A stretch of DNA of 43,901 bases from CAWBCI01 sp963787195 (GTDB lineage: Bacteria; Bacteroidota; Bacteroidia; Bacteroidales; JAGOPY01), in assembly GCA_963787195.1 (NCBI GenBank), contig CAWBCI010000013.1:1-43901 (forward strand), read 5' to 3'. The position numbers and the translations under genes were made by a program. Below, in pieces: positions 32,527 through 41,423 of the stretch (its first letter is position 1; each line of letters begins with the position of its first letter). The notes under the pieces were generated by a model. The model did not search any database. It was not told the origin of the DNA and saw nothing but the letters and a program-made list of their open reading frames with translations.

Positions 32527-35500
32527 ATGAAACTTATTAAACTATGGATTGCATTAATTACAATCACTGCCTTTACCTTTACTGCCACTGCCCAGGATAA
32601 ACCTGTCCATCCTACCGTCATTTCAACGGGGGTATTCTATGGATTGACCCCGCCTTTAAAGAACCTTCCTGTACTCAGTGATAAGGAATTCAAAGAAATG
32701 GAAAAGAATGCAGATGTGGAAAGAAACGAGGGCCTCGAACATCGTTCTTATCCTTATGCTAAAACGGCGCTCCCCAAAGGGCCTGACCCTGTCTGGCAGC
32801 GACAGATGGGAAGCAGCCGCTCTACCAGCGAAATTTTGATGAATTTCAACGGACAGCCTTCCCCGTATTTTCCACCGGATGCCAATGGTACCGTGGGGCC
32901 AGATCATTATATGCAGACCATTAATACGGTTTATGCTATCTATAATAAAACCACAGGGGCCCTGGAAGCGGGACCTACTAATATGAACCAGCTTTTCAGC
33001 GGAGTAATTGGTTCTAATTGCAATGACGGAGACCCTGTTGTTCTCTTTGATGAGCAGGCCGACCGCTGGCTTGCAATTGAATTCTCGCTGTGCACTTCCA
33101 ATGACCGTATGATGATAGCTGTTTCAACTACCAATGACCCAACCGGAACCTGGTATAAATATTCATTTGATGTGGCCGATATGCCTGATTATCCCAAATT
33201 CGGTATCTGGAGGGATGGATATTATATGGGCGATAACAATGGCCAGGGTAATGACATTTACGTTTTCCAGAGAGACAGCATGCTGGTCGGGGGAACTGCC
33301 CAGATGGTCGGTTTCAACAATCCCTGGAGGCCGTCAACTATCGACGGTTTCATGTGCGTTCCTCCGGTGGATGATGACGGGGCTTTCGCCCCTGAAGGTT
33401 CCCCCGGTATGTTTATAACCATCAATGATGACGCCATCGGGGGCGGATCTGACCAGTTGTGGGTCTACGAACTTGCAGTGGATTGGGCCACTCCGGGCAA
33501 TTCCACCTTTGACAGAACGCAGCAGATCGATGTCCCGCCTTTTGACAGTAATTTCGGAAATACCTGGAGTAATATCCCTCAGCCCGGGACTAACCAAAAA
33601 CTTGACGCAATCCCGATGGTGATCATGAACCGGCCCCAGTACAGAAATTTCGGATCTTATGAGACCCTTGTCTGCTGCCATACTGTTGATGTTGACAACA
33701 CCAATCATGCCGGTATTCGCTGGTACGAGCTCAGGAAAGATTTGGGCCAATGGGTCATCCGCCAGTCGGGAACCTATGCCCCGGATGAAAATAACCGTTG
33801 GATGGGAAGTATAGCCCTAAACGCCAATGATGAAATCGGTTTAGCCTATTCTATTTCAAGCACTTCAGTATATCCCGGCCTCCGCTTCACGGGACAGTCG
33901 TCTTCTGAATACGCGGCCGCTTCGGGCATACTTGACGAACCGGAAGAGGTCATAACGGATGGTACCAGCTCTCAGAACGGAGCCAACCGTTGGGGCGACT
34001 ATTCAAACCTCAGTGTAGATCCTGTGAATAACAGCACATTCTGGTTTACTTCCGAATATAGTGGCAATCGCTCTACAAGGATAGCTTCTTTTGTATTCGG
34101 ACCTCCACCCTTGCAGGCAGGTTTCATGGCATCCGACACCAGCTTTTGTCCGGGGGATTCAACCACTTTTACCGATGAATCCCTGGGAACGCCTGTTTCC
34201 TGGACCTGGAATTTTCCGGGAGGTGAGCCTCCCACTTCCACCCTCCAAAACCCGGTAGTTAGCTATAGTTCACCCGGATATTATAATGTAGAACTGATTG
34301 TATCTGATTTCGGAGATGCCGACACTTTGACCCAGACTAATTATATCCACATATTTTCTTCACCAGCACAACCCCTTATGCCCTCCGGACCGGATAATAT
34401 CTGTTCTACCGACTCAAGTGCTGAGTACATGACTGACACGGTTCCCGATGCGACTTCATATATCTGGAACATTGTACCATCCGACGCAGGAACAATACAG
34501 GGCGATTGGACAATTGCAACATTTTATCCTGACACAAGTTTTACAGGTCAGGTGGAGATAAGTGTCAGGGCAATGAATGATTGCGATTCCAGCGATTATT
34601 CTGAAGCCAGGCAAATGATGGTAAACCAGCCACCTGAAGCTTTCAATCTTTCGGGGGGAGGTGGTTTTTGCGCCGGTGGAACCGGCCTGGAAATCAGCCT
34701 TGATAGCTCTTCAGTGGATGCAGTCTATGAATTATTCCTGAATGACACAACTACAGGACAATTGGTGCAGGGCACAGGATCTGCCATAAGTTTTGGGCTG
34801 CAAACCCAGCCCGGAAATTATACGGTTTTTGCTCACGGTACTTATTGTAATGCCATGATGACCGGTGTTGCGGAGATCTATTTGATTTACGGTCCGCCGG
34901 CAGCGCCGGCTACACCAGAAGGGGCCCTCATCGTATGTTCCAATGATATGGGAACCCTATATACAACTTCAGGTGCAGATACCGCAACTTCCTATATTTG
35001 GACTATCGATCCTCCGGAAGCCGGTACCATCAGCGGGACAAACATGGAAGCCAGTGTTGACTGGAACCCTATATTTGGAGGTTCAGCCCTTATTTCGGTG
35101 GCGGGTATAAATGACTGTGGCACAGGAGCTTCATCAAATGCGCTGGAAGTTGCGGTGAACGCTGCCCCCTTACCCACGCTTAGCGGAGACACATCCGTTT
35201 GCGCAGGGGGTGAAGCGGAAATCTATTCCAGTCCTGACATTCCTGGTGACACATACGACTGGCAGGTGAACGGAGGAACGATCAGCGACGGGGCCGGAAC
35301 CAGCCAGATCACGGTAGACTGGGTGACGATAGGTCCCGGTAGCATTTCACTAACTGAAGGCGCTTCGAACGGATGTTCTGCTAGTCAGCTTTATCCGGTA
35401 ATTATTCATGACTGCACCGGAATCCCGGAAATTAGCGGGAACAAAGTCAGTCTGTATCCTAACCCGGTTGAAGGCAATCTGACCATACAAATCAATACCA

Positions 35501-35694
35501 TAGAAAAAGGCAGCACCCTGCTAAAGATTTTCAATTATACCGGACAGGAAGTATATAGCAAGGTGATAAATGTACAGGACGGGAAAATCAATACCACTTT
35601 ATCAACCTCAGATCTGCCATCAGGTTCATATGCCGTGAAAATTATCTCTTCCAGAGGCAAATTATATGATGGAAAGTTTTTGAAGGTTAAATAA
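32527..35694 (+). CDS. Secreted PKD/Ig-repeat protein with T9SS type A sorting domain
   Basis: 1055 aa from the preferred start, which begins a clean signal peptide (cleavage near TATAQ). An upstream ATG at 32503 adds eight residues. Residues about 90-530 form a beta-propeller-like secreted domain. A PKD domain follows (AGFMASDTSFCPGD to about 620, with the W-N-F-PGG core), then three or four Ig/PKD-like repeats (pairs of Cys, SYIW-x-I-x-P, GTIS/Q). The last about 80 residues (SLYPNPVEGNLTI to KFLKVK) are a T9SS type A domain, so it is exported by T9SS and anchored or released at the surface. No catalytic site found. Confidence 0.88.
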   Translation: MKLIKLWIALITITAFTFTATAQDKPVHPTVISTGVFYGLTPPLKNLPVLSDKEFKEMEKNADVERNEGLEHRSYPYAKTALPKGPDPVWQRQMGSSRSTSEILMNFNGQPSPYFPPDANGTVGPDHYMQTINTVYAIYNKTTGALEAGPTNMNQLFSGVIGSNCNDGDPVVLFDEQADRWLAIEFSLCTSNDRMMIAVSTTNDPTGTWYKYSFDVADMPDYPKFGIWRDGYYMGDNNGQGNDIYVFQRDSMLVGGTAQMVGFNNPWRPSTIDGFMCVPPVDDDGAFAPEGSPGMFITINDDAIGGGSDQLWVYELAVDWATPGNSTFDRTQQIDVPPFDSNFGNTWSNIPQPGTNQKLDAIPMVIMNRPQYRNFGSYETLVCCHTVDVDNTNHAGIRWYELRKDLGQWVIRQSGTYAPDENNRWMGSIALNANDEIGLAYSISSTSVYPGLRFTGQSSSEYAAASGILDEPEEVITDGTSSQNGANRWGDYSNLSVDPVNNSTFWFTSEYSGNRSTRIASFVFGPPPLQAGFMASDTSFCPGDSTTFTDESLGTPVSWTWNFPGGEPPTSTLQNPVVSYSSPGYYNVELIVSDFGDADTLTQTNYIHIFSSPAQPLMPSGPDNICSTDSSAEYMTDTVPDATSYIWNIVPSDAGTIQGDWTIATFYPDTSFTGQVEISVRAMNDCDSSDYSEARQMMVNQPPEAFNLSGGGGFCAGGTGLEISLDSSSVDAVYELFLNDTTTGQLVQGTGSAISFGLQTQPGNYTVFAHGTYCNAMMTGVAEIYLIYGPPAAPATPEGALIVCSNDMGTLYTTSGADTATSYIWTIDPPEAGTISGTNMEASVDWNPIFGGSALISVAGINDCGTGASSNALEVAVNAAPLPTLSGDTSVCAGGEAEIYSSPDIPGDTYDWQVNGGTISDGAGTSQITVDWVTIGPGSISLTEGASNGCSASQLYPVIIHDCTGIPEISGNKVSLYPNPVEGNLTIQINTIEKGSTLLKIFNYTGQEVYSKVINVQDGKINTTLSTSDLPSGSYAVKIISSRGKLYDGKFLKVK

Positions 35695-35786
35695 GTTAGT
35701 TAATGGTTATTGGTTATTGGTTATTAGGTGTTTGAGCTTTGATATTTGGAATTTGGGATTTATTTGTTATTTGGGATTTCTATATT
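35695..35786. repeat. Heptamer array 6 (about 13 units)
   Basis: Starts at the first base after the T9SS gene stop. The first half has units ATTGGTT and AATGGTT, the second ATTTGGA, ATTTGGG and ATTTATT. The first half is the reverse complement of the AATAACC type in array 5. Confidence 0.8.
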
Positions 35787-35821
35787 TCAGCAACGAAACA
35801 CTCATAAAATAGATATTGCTT

Positions 35822-36097
35822 ATGTCACATACCGAAGAGAATTTACACCTAAGTCCTGAGGAGGCTAAGTACAGGGATTATATTACCCGTGGAGACGATC
35901 TGTGCAAGATAGAACTTTTCAGACTGGCGGTTGACTGGTACAAAAAAGCAGTGGAACTCCGGCCCGATGACAGGGAAGCAGCCGAGAGACTGGCCGGCTG
36001 TAAAAAGAAAGTCAAAGCTGAATCCAGGTCTATCATTACCATTCTGCTGGTAGCTGCAGTGATAATAATGGCGGTGATCGCGATCAGGGCTTTATAG
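35822..36097 (+). CDS. Small tail-anchored TPR-like protein
   Basis: A 91-aa protein. One TPR-like helix pair (residues about 12-55: YRDYITRGDDLCKIELFRLAVDWYKKAVELRPDD), a basic linker (KKKVKAESR), and a C-terminal hydrophobic helix of about 20 residues, so a tail anchor facing the cytoplasm. I chose the ATG at 35822 over a TTG two codons upstream. The last 96 bp plus 62 bp downstream are duplicated at 41173-41330. Function unknown. Confidence 0.65.
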   Translation: MSHTEENLHLSPEEAKYRDYITRGDDLCKIELFRLAVDWYKKAVELRPDDREAAERLAGCKKKVKAESRSIITILLVAAVIIMAVIAIRAL

Positions 36098-36159
36098 CTG
36101 CGCTAAGTATTCATTTAGCCCAATGTCCCGAATTGGCTTAAGTCAATTTCAGGAATGGC
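36002..36159 (+). repeat. Direct repeat, left copy (gene tail plus downstream)
   Basis: Aligns without gaps to 41173-41330 (offset 5171). 12 differences in 158 bp: 3 in the 96 coding bases, 9 in the 62 non-coding bases. Confidence 0.95.
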
Positions 36160-36164
36160 CTTTT

Positions 36165-37286
36165 TCAATTCTTAACAAGAATTCTTTGGGTGCTTTTATG
36201 GCCATCCCGATAAAATGCAGAAATGAAATAAATCCCCTCCGGATATCCCTGAGCACTCCACAAAATCCTGCCGTTAATATCTGCTTTTTTTATCAGCATC
36301 CCGGATGTATCATAAACCTCGATGGATTTAATGTCTTTATAAAACCCGGGATTTATATAGAAAAACTTTCCCACATTGGGACTTACAAAGTTTAGTTCCT
36401 GTATTGATCCGGATTGAGGCACTGATAGCGGAATTACATTCCTTAAAACTACTACGTTCGGAGTCAGCAATCCTCCTGACCCGCCAGGGACAATATCTTC
36501 AATATAAGTCCCTTCACTGTCGAACATCTTTACAGAATGTGTCCCTCCGTTCCCTATCAGAATATTTCCGTCGGGCTGATAAGCGATTCCTTCATTCTGA
36601 CTTAATCCTGAAATAAAAACACCCAGATAGTTGCCCTGGGGATCAAATCGTTTGACATTTCCGGCTGAATAATCATTTACAAGTAAATCCCCGCCGGCAT
36701 CGAACCAAATATTTGTGGGGCCAGCTAAACCTGTGGATATAAAGGCCCCCATATCATTCCCGTCAGAATCAAATTTTCTGACATATTTACCTCCAAAAGA
36801 TGAAACATACAAACTTCCGCTATCGTCCCAGTCCAGCCCTATACTTTGTGTTACCCCAAGGCTGGTGAATTCATCCACGAAAGTTCCGTCAAGCTGGTAC
36901 CTGAATACTTTCCCATCACCCAGCCATTGTAAAACATAAAGCAGGCTGTCGGGGCCTATCTTCATCCTTGTAGGGCCCCCTAAACCAGTAGCAAAATTTT
37001 CAACGAAAATACCGGTAGTAGCATTATACTTTATAATCTTTCCGCTGTTCAGGTTTGAAATTAAAACGCTGTTTTCATTTTCCAGGAAAATAATATCCTG
37101 GGGCCAGGCCAGACTGTCGCTTATAAATACTTCCGGGTTTGTCCCGTTTTCATCAAATTTCAGAATTTGCCAGGGCGGGTTATTAAAGTGGCCGGCATCA
37201 CTTACATAAATATTAAAATCCTGAGAAAAAACAGACGACATCAACGTCAAAAATGAGATGATTAAGAGTAGTTTTAAAGTTTTCAT
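36165..37286 (-). CDS. Secreted NHL/SMP-30-like beta-propeller with T9SS type A sorting domain
   Basis: A 373-aa protein with a signal peptide (1-21, cleavage after VFSQ). Residues about 22-285 hold six repeats of the form G-x-L-x-V-x-D/N-x6-V-x-R/K-F-D-x-x-G-x-x-x-G-x-F-I, an NHL-type propeller. The C-terminal about 75 residues (ending FISAFYRDGHKSTQRILVKN) are a T9SS type A domain, with a slightly degenerate start. A surface or secreted binding protein is likely. It ends 67 bp from the convergent TPR gene, with no strong terminator between. Confidence 0.87.
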   Translation of the reverse strand: MKTLKLLLIISFLTLMSSVFSQDFNIYVSDAGHFNNPPWQILKFDENGTNPEVFISDSLAWPQDIIFLENENSVLISNLNSGKIIKYNATTGIFVENFATGLGGPTRMKIGPDSLLYVLQWLGDGKVFRYQLDGTFVDEFTSLGVTQSIGLDWDDSGSLYVSSFGGKYVRKFDSDGNDMGAFISTGLAGPTNIWFDAGGDLLVNDYSAGNVKRFDPQGNYLGVFISGLSQNEGIAYQPDGNILIGNGGTHSVKMFDSEGTYIEDIVPGGSGGLLTPNVVVLRNVIPLSVPQSGSIQELNFVSPNVGKFFYINPGFYKDIKSIEVYDTSGMLIKKADINGRILWSAQGYPEGIYFISAFYRDGHKSTQRILVKN

Positions 37287-37807
37287 ATTTTAAATTTTTA
37301 AGGATTTATGAATATTATGATTTTTTAGGAATGATGAATGAAAACGCCTGACAGATCAACCTGGCAAGGTTTGTCATTCAATTATTCCGAAAATTAACTC
37401 AGTAAAATCTGCTTGTGAAGCCAGGAAAAGACAATAGCCAAACACATATCCTGCCTGGAATATCCTGTGTTTAAATTCGTGAAATTTCCTGGGATTGCAG
37501 GGGCTCGGGAACTGCATTGGTCTGATAAAAGGCGAACCTTTACTCTTCCAAGCCAGTAAACTAATCACAGCAGTCAATATCCTGCCCTATAATTTTAACC
37601 ATAAACAAATAAATGAAGGCTTTGTTCCGGATCAAATAGCTAAAACCCGGTATTTTATCTTCCCCCATAAAAAATTAATGATCCATTTTCTTGAAATTAT
37701 GATTAATATGCATACACGTTTTAAATTTTATTTTTAACAATTGTTTAGATGTTGAATAAAAAAGGTAAATTAGCGCCTATCAAACCTATTATTAATTATC
37801 ATTTGCC
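37287..37807. other. 521-bp intergenic region, no gene supported
   Basis: AT-rich. Short ORFs on both strands (37374-37577, 37495-37737) have no recognisable domain and overlap each other. A weak promoter-like TTG (37741) with TAAATTAG (37766-37773) precedes the broken cargo gene. Confidence 0.45.
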
Positions 37808-40176
37808 ATGTCAACTTCAAGACTATTTTACGGGATGATAATACTTTTCCTTTTTCATCTCACAGCAAACTGTCAGAATAGTACACCGGTTTGGCCCTTC
37901 TATCCAGTGGATAATGGAAACGTTAAAACTGTAGACTGGAGGGAGAACCCTCCCAGGATAGCTGAAATTCCTAATACAGGTGGAAATACGCTTACAACAG
38001 TAAATGCTGCGTTCAACGACTGCGGTGAACTGCTTTTCATAGCCCGCCACAGCGGCAACACGGGAGTGGCAAATAATCTCTACCTATATGCTTCCGACGG
38101 CACCCCCCTGCTGACCAATTACACAAGCAACGGGCCGGGTTTGAACGGTATATTCCAAAGTAATGAGATCCAGATCATCAAGGTGCCGGAAACAGTCAAT
38201 GAATGGTATATCATTTACAGCCGATATAAAGAGCCTCCGGAGCCCCGGCCAATAATGAAGTTTACTGGCCGGCCGTGAAATGTTACGCAAGGGTGAAATA
38301 TGAGCGAAGGCAATTGGAAGTAATTCAGAGAGATATGCTCCTTATGGTGAATACATCCACCAAAACATATATACATGGGAAGGCCTGATGTCACCTGCCT
38401 CCATCAGTCCAAACCTCTACCTGCTCCTCTGCCGCAGAAGTTTCAATGTCGACCAGATCTCCCTCGACCGCTTCTGGTCAGCAAGCAGGGAATCACCTTC
38501 GATAAAAATACCGGCGATGTTAATGCTGAATACTGGATTTACTGTATAGCTGATTCCGAGATCGAGGTCAGCCTGGACGATAAAAGGATCGTGGTTTGCA
38601 ATACGGTACAGGACCCGAATTATGGCAATCTTATAGTGTTTGATGCCGAAGCTTTTGATAACCAGCCGGGACATTATTTTCATATCTATATTCCCGACCT
38701 GATCCTGCAACCCGACGGGCTCATCCAGACAACAGCCCAGCCTGTTAACCAGGTTTGGAGCAGCAACCCAAACCTTTATCTCCTTGTCAACATGACAAGG
38801 AAAATGAGGGGGGTAGAATTCAGCCCGAATGGCCGTTACATCTATTTTACGGATGGCGGATTTGTCACGACAGGGTACTCCAATGCAACCTATCTCGGCC
38901 AGATTGATATAGGTACCTACACAAACCCAAAACCTTATCCCTATGATCTCCGCCTGCAGATACAGATACCCCCTGGAACTTTTGATCCTTATACTGGTAT
39001 TGGCGGTTCGATCGCCCAATACAATGATGTAAGGAAGCATATTTACCAGACCGAATATGCCTACGATGGCAAGATCTATTTTACGAAAAACAACGGGGGT
39101 GATAAGTTATATGTGATACCACATCCCGATGACCCCATGCCACAAATGCTCAGCCCGGGCGAAGTGGACCTGTCGGATGCCCAAAACCCGAATATCGATT
39201 TCGGATGCAAATAGTTCTCTTCGCTGATAAGGCCGATGATTATAATTATTGCAAATTCAGCCCGGATCAAATATGGCTTGGTAATGATACTATCGTTTGT
39301 ACAGGCAGCAATTATGTTCTAAGTCCGGGCGATAATTATCTTACTTATTACTGGCAGGACGGTTCAGGCGGACCTTCAATAAATATCACACACGATGGAG
39401 ATTACTGGGTTGAAGTGATGGACCAACATGGATGTTATACCCGCGATACTGTTCACATAAGCCTTAAAGGTACCGCGGCCAACCTGGGGAGTGATACTTC
39501 TTTCTGCCAGGACGAATCAATCACCCTCAGTCCCGGCCCGGGATTCCTGTCTTACCTGTGGCAGGACGGATCAACATCTTCCTCTATTGTTGCCAGGGAT
39601 GCTGGTTTATATTGGGTTGAAATAGAATCGCAGGATTTATGCAAAGCCCGTGATACCATCATTATTGATATAAGGCCTAAGCCCCCTGTTTACCTTGGAA
39701 GTGATACTTCTCTGAGTCCTGGTCAGATCCTGAATCTGGATGCAGGCGGCGGCATGGATAATTATTACTGGCAGGACGGCAGCGGAGAGCAAAGTTTTAC
39801 CGTGTCCGAACCGGGGGTCTACTGGGTGCAGGTTCAAAGAGATAATTGCCTGAGTAGCGATACTATCCTGGTCACTTATGACGATTGCGAAGCCCAATTA
39901 TGGGTGCCGAATGTCTTCACCCCTAATGGCGATGGCTTTAATGATACTTTCAAGCCCGTAAGCCGTAACCTGTCATCTTTCCGTATGCTTATCTTTAATC
40001 GCTGGGGCCAATTACTCTATGAAACCCATGACCCTGAGGCTAGCTGGGATGGAAGAACAAACGGAAAAGCCTGCGCCATATCCACTTATTTTTACCTGAT
40101 CAATTATTCTACCTATTGCAGCATGGGTTTAGATAAAGAGGGTACACTTAAAGGAAGTGTCACTTTACTGGAATAA
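37808..40176 (+). pseudogene. T9SS type B (CHU_C/gliding-type) cargo gene, broken by four -1 frameshifts
   Basis: A once roughly 790-aa secreted protein. The first frame (37808 to about 38240) gives a signal peptide and propeller strands. The second (about 38242-38388) includes EVYWPAVKCYARVKYE and KTYIHGKA. The third (about 38385-38475) includes RRSFNVDQISLDRF. The fourth (about 38475-39214) is propeller-like (FDKNTGDVNAEYW onward). The fifth (39205-40176) holds three repeats with YYWQDGSG or LWQDGS and YWVE/QV, then the C-terminal domain WVPNVFTPNGDGFNDTF to SVTLLE, the CHU_C sorting domain. Each shift is the loss of one base. Real decay or local sequencing error cannot be told apart here. 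Confidence 0.8.
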
Positions 40177-40304
40177 AAGACCTATAAATAATTTCATTCC
40201 TGTATATCTAATTAATTCCAATAAATTACCTGCTTTTAAATCAGCTTATTGCCTCAGGTCCAGGCTGCAATAAAAACTATTCAGAGACAGGCAAGCCTTC
40301 ATTA

Positions 40305-41068
40305 TTAACATTGTAACATTATCCGCCTTTCCAGCTCTTTGTATATGAGGTAAGCCATGAACGAAATACAAATATGCGCCTGGATGCGTCCCTTTAAACG
40401 ATGGTAAACAGGCCTGATTTTTAAATCTGTTTTCGATATCCTGAAGGCTTTTTCAATCTTCCAAAGCTTATTGTAATTGTCAACCACCTCGGATGATGAA
40501 AGTTGTGTATTGGTCTGGTATCCTTTCAGTCCATCTCATTTTTGGTCTTGTTCCATTTTTACTTTATCAATACTAATTAATATCTCCCCCTGTAGTTTTA
40601 AGAATTTATTATACCCACGGTTATGAATGTTTGCTTTGGTTAACTTGCCAGAAGAGAGGGGCTTCTCAAGCTTTTTGATTCCCCTGTCGCGCTTAAAGCG
40701 GTCTTTTTTAGCGAGTTTATCCGGGTACCCAATGTGGAGTTTAAGACCATCTTTTCTATTGATAACCGAAAGCTGCCCATCCCAATGCTTCAGTTCCATG
40801 ATCTGTTTTATTATAGAGGCCCCCTCATTCTTGAAACGTGCCCCAATTATAAAACTGTATCCATTACAGATCAGATGTTCAATGTTGGTTTTGGATAATA
40901 GCCCAGAAGCCATGGTAGCTCATATAAGGCCTTTTGATTAAGTATTTCAACTTCATTTGGATCAGTGGGAGACCCAATGGTTTTTAGGACCTTATAACTC
41001 CTTTTGATTTTCTCAATTATTTGGACGCTGATGCTCCCGCTTTTATTTCGCTTTTTACGAATAAACAT
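40305..41068 (-). pseudogene. IS1634-like transposase remnant (internal deletion, nonsense codon)
   Basis: The N-terminal piece (40871-41068) begins MFIRKKRNKSGSISVQIIEK, typical of IS1634-family transposases. It is followed out of frame by the C-terminal third (40914 down to 40305): GYSFIIGARFKNE, IHNRGYNKFLKLQGE, and the catalytic-end motif NKLWKIEKAFRISK with RPVYHR. About 200 residues in the middle, with most of the catalytic core, are missing. The conserved Trp before DGLKGY is replaced by an in-frame TGA. The extreme C-terminus is also lost. It cannot be active. No terminal inverted repeats were identified. Confidence 0.85.
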
Positions 41069-41172
41069 GGTATAAATATAAGCGAGACGCCCAAATATTG
41101 AAGCAATTTATTGTTATCGCACAGATTATCAGAATCTTAAAATTTCATACTAAAAATATCGCACAAAATAGG

Positions 41173-41330
41173 AAAAAGAAAGTGAAAGCTGAATCCAGGT
41201 CTATCATTACCATTCTACTGGTAGCTGCAGTGATAATAATGGCGGTGATCGCGATCAGGGCATTATAGGTGCGGAGAGTATTCATTTAGCACGATTTCCG
41301 GAATTGGCTTAAGTCAATTTCCGGAATGGC
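41173..41330 (+). repeat. Direct repeat, right copy: orphan 3' end of the TPR/tail-anchor gene
   Basis: Encodes the last 31 codons and stop of the gene at 35822, without its 5' part. All three coding differences are third-position synonymous changes (GTC/GTG, CTG/CTA, GCT/GCA). The left breakpoint lies about 100 bp from the transposase remnant. An imperfect palindrome (41295-41326) with TTCCGGAATTG arms follows the stop; it is better preserved than in the left copy. Confidence 0.93.
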
Positions 41331-41344
41331 ATTATAGTTAAGCG

Positions 41345-41384
41345 ATAGCCGGGCCTTCAGGTCCGGCTATTTAATATTTTATTT
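41345..41384 (+). terminator. Intrinsic terminator downstream of the orphan gene tail
   Basis: 8-bp perfect stem ATAGCCGG/CCGGCTAT (41345-41352 and 41363-41370) extended by an inner CCT/AGG pair, then a T/A-rich tail. No equivalent hairpin follows the left copy of the repeat. Confidence 0.8.
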
Positions 41385-41423
41385 GATGATTTGATATACT
41401 CCACATAAAATATAATCCGTGTA

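Noticed and set aside
37374..37577. 67-aa minus-strand ORF in the 521-bp gap
   Set aside because: No domain, no signal peptide, overlaps another random ORF; likely chance.
38417..39040. 207-aa minus-strand ORF opposite the broken type B cargo gene
   Set aside because: The plus strand carries family motifs and the sorting domain; the minus frame has none.
40627..40941. 104-aa plus-strand ORF
   Set aside because: Antisense of the transposase C-terminal piece.
41116..41166. ATCGCACA repeated twice near the transposase as an IS end or target duplication
   Set aside because: Eight bases in AT-rich sequence with no matching end on the other side of the remnant; could be chance.
36165..41172. Composite transposon spanning the NHL and type B cargo genes
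   Set aside because: Only one dead transposase is present, no terminal inverted repeats were found, and the flanking direct repeat is a gene tail, not an IS.
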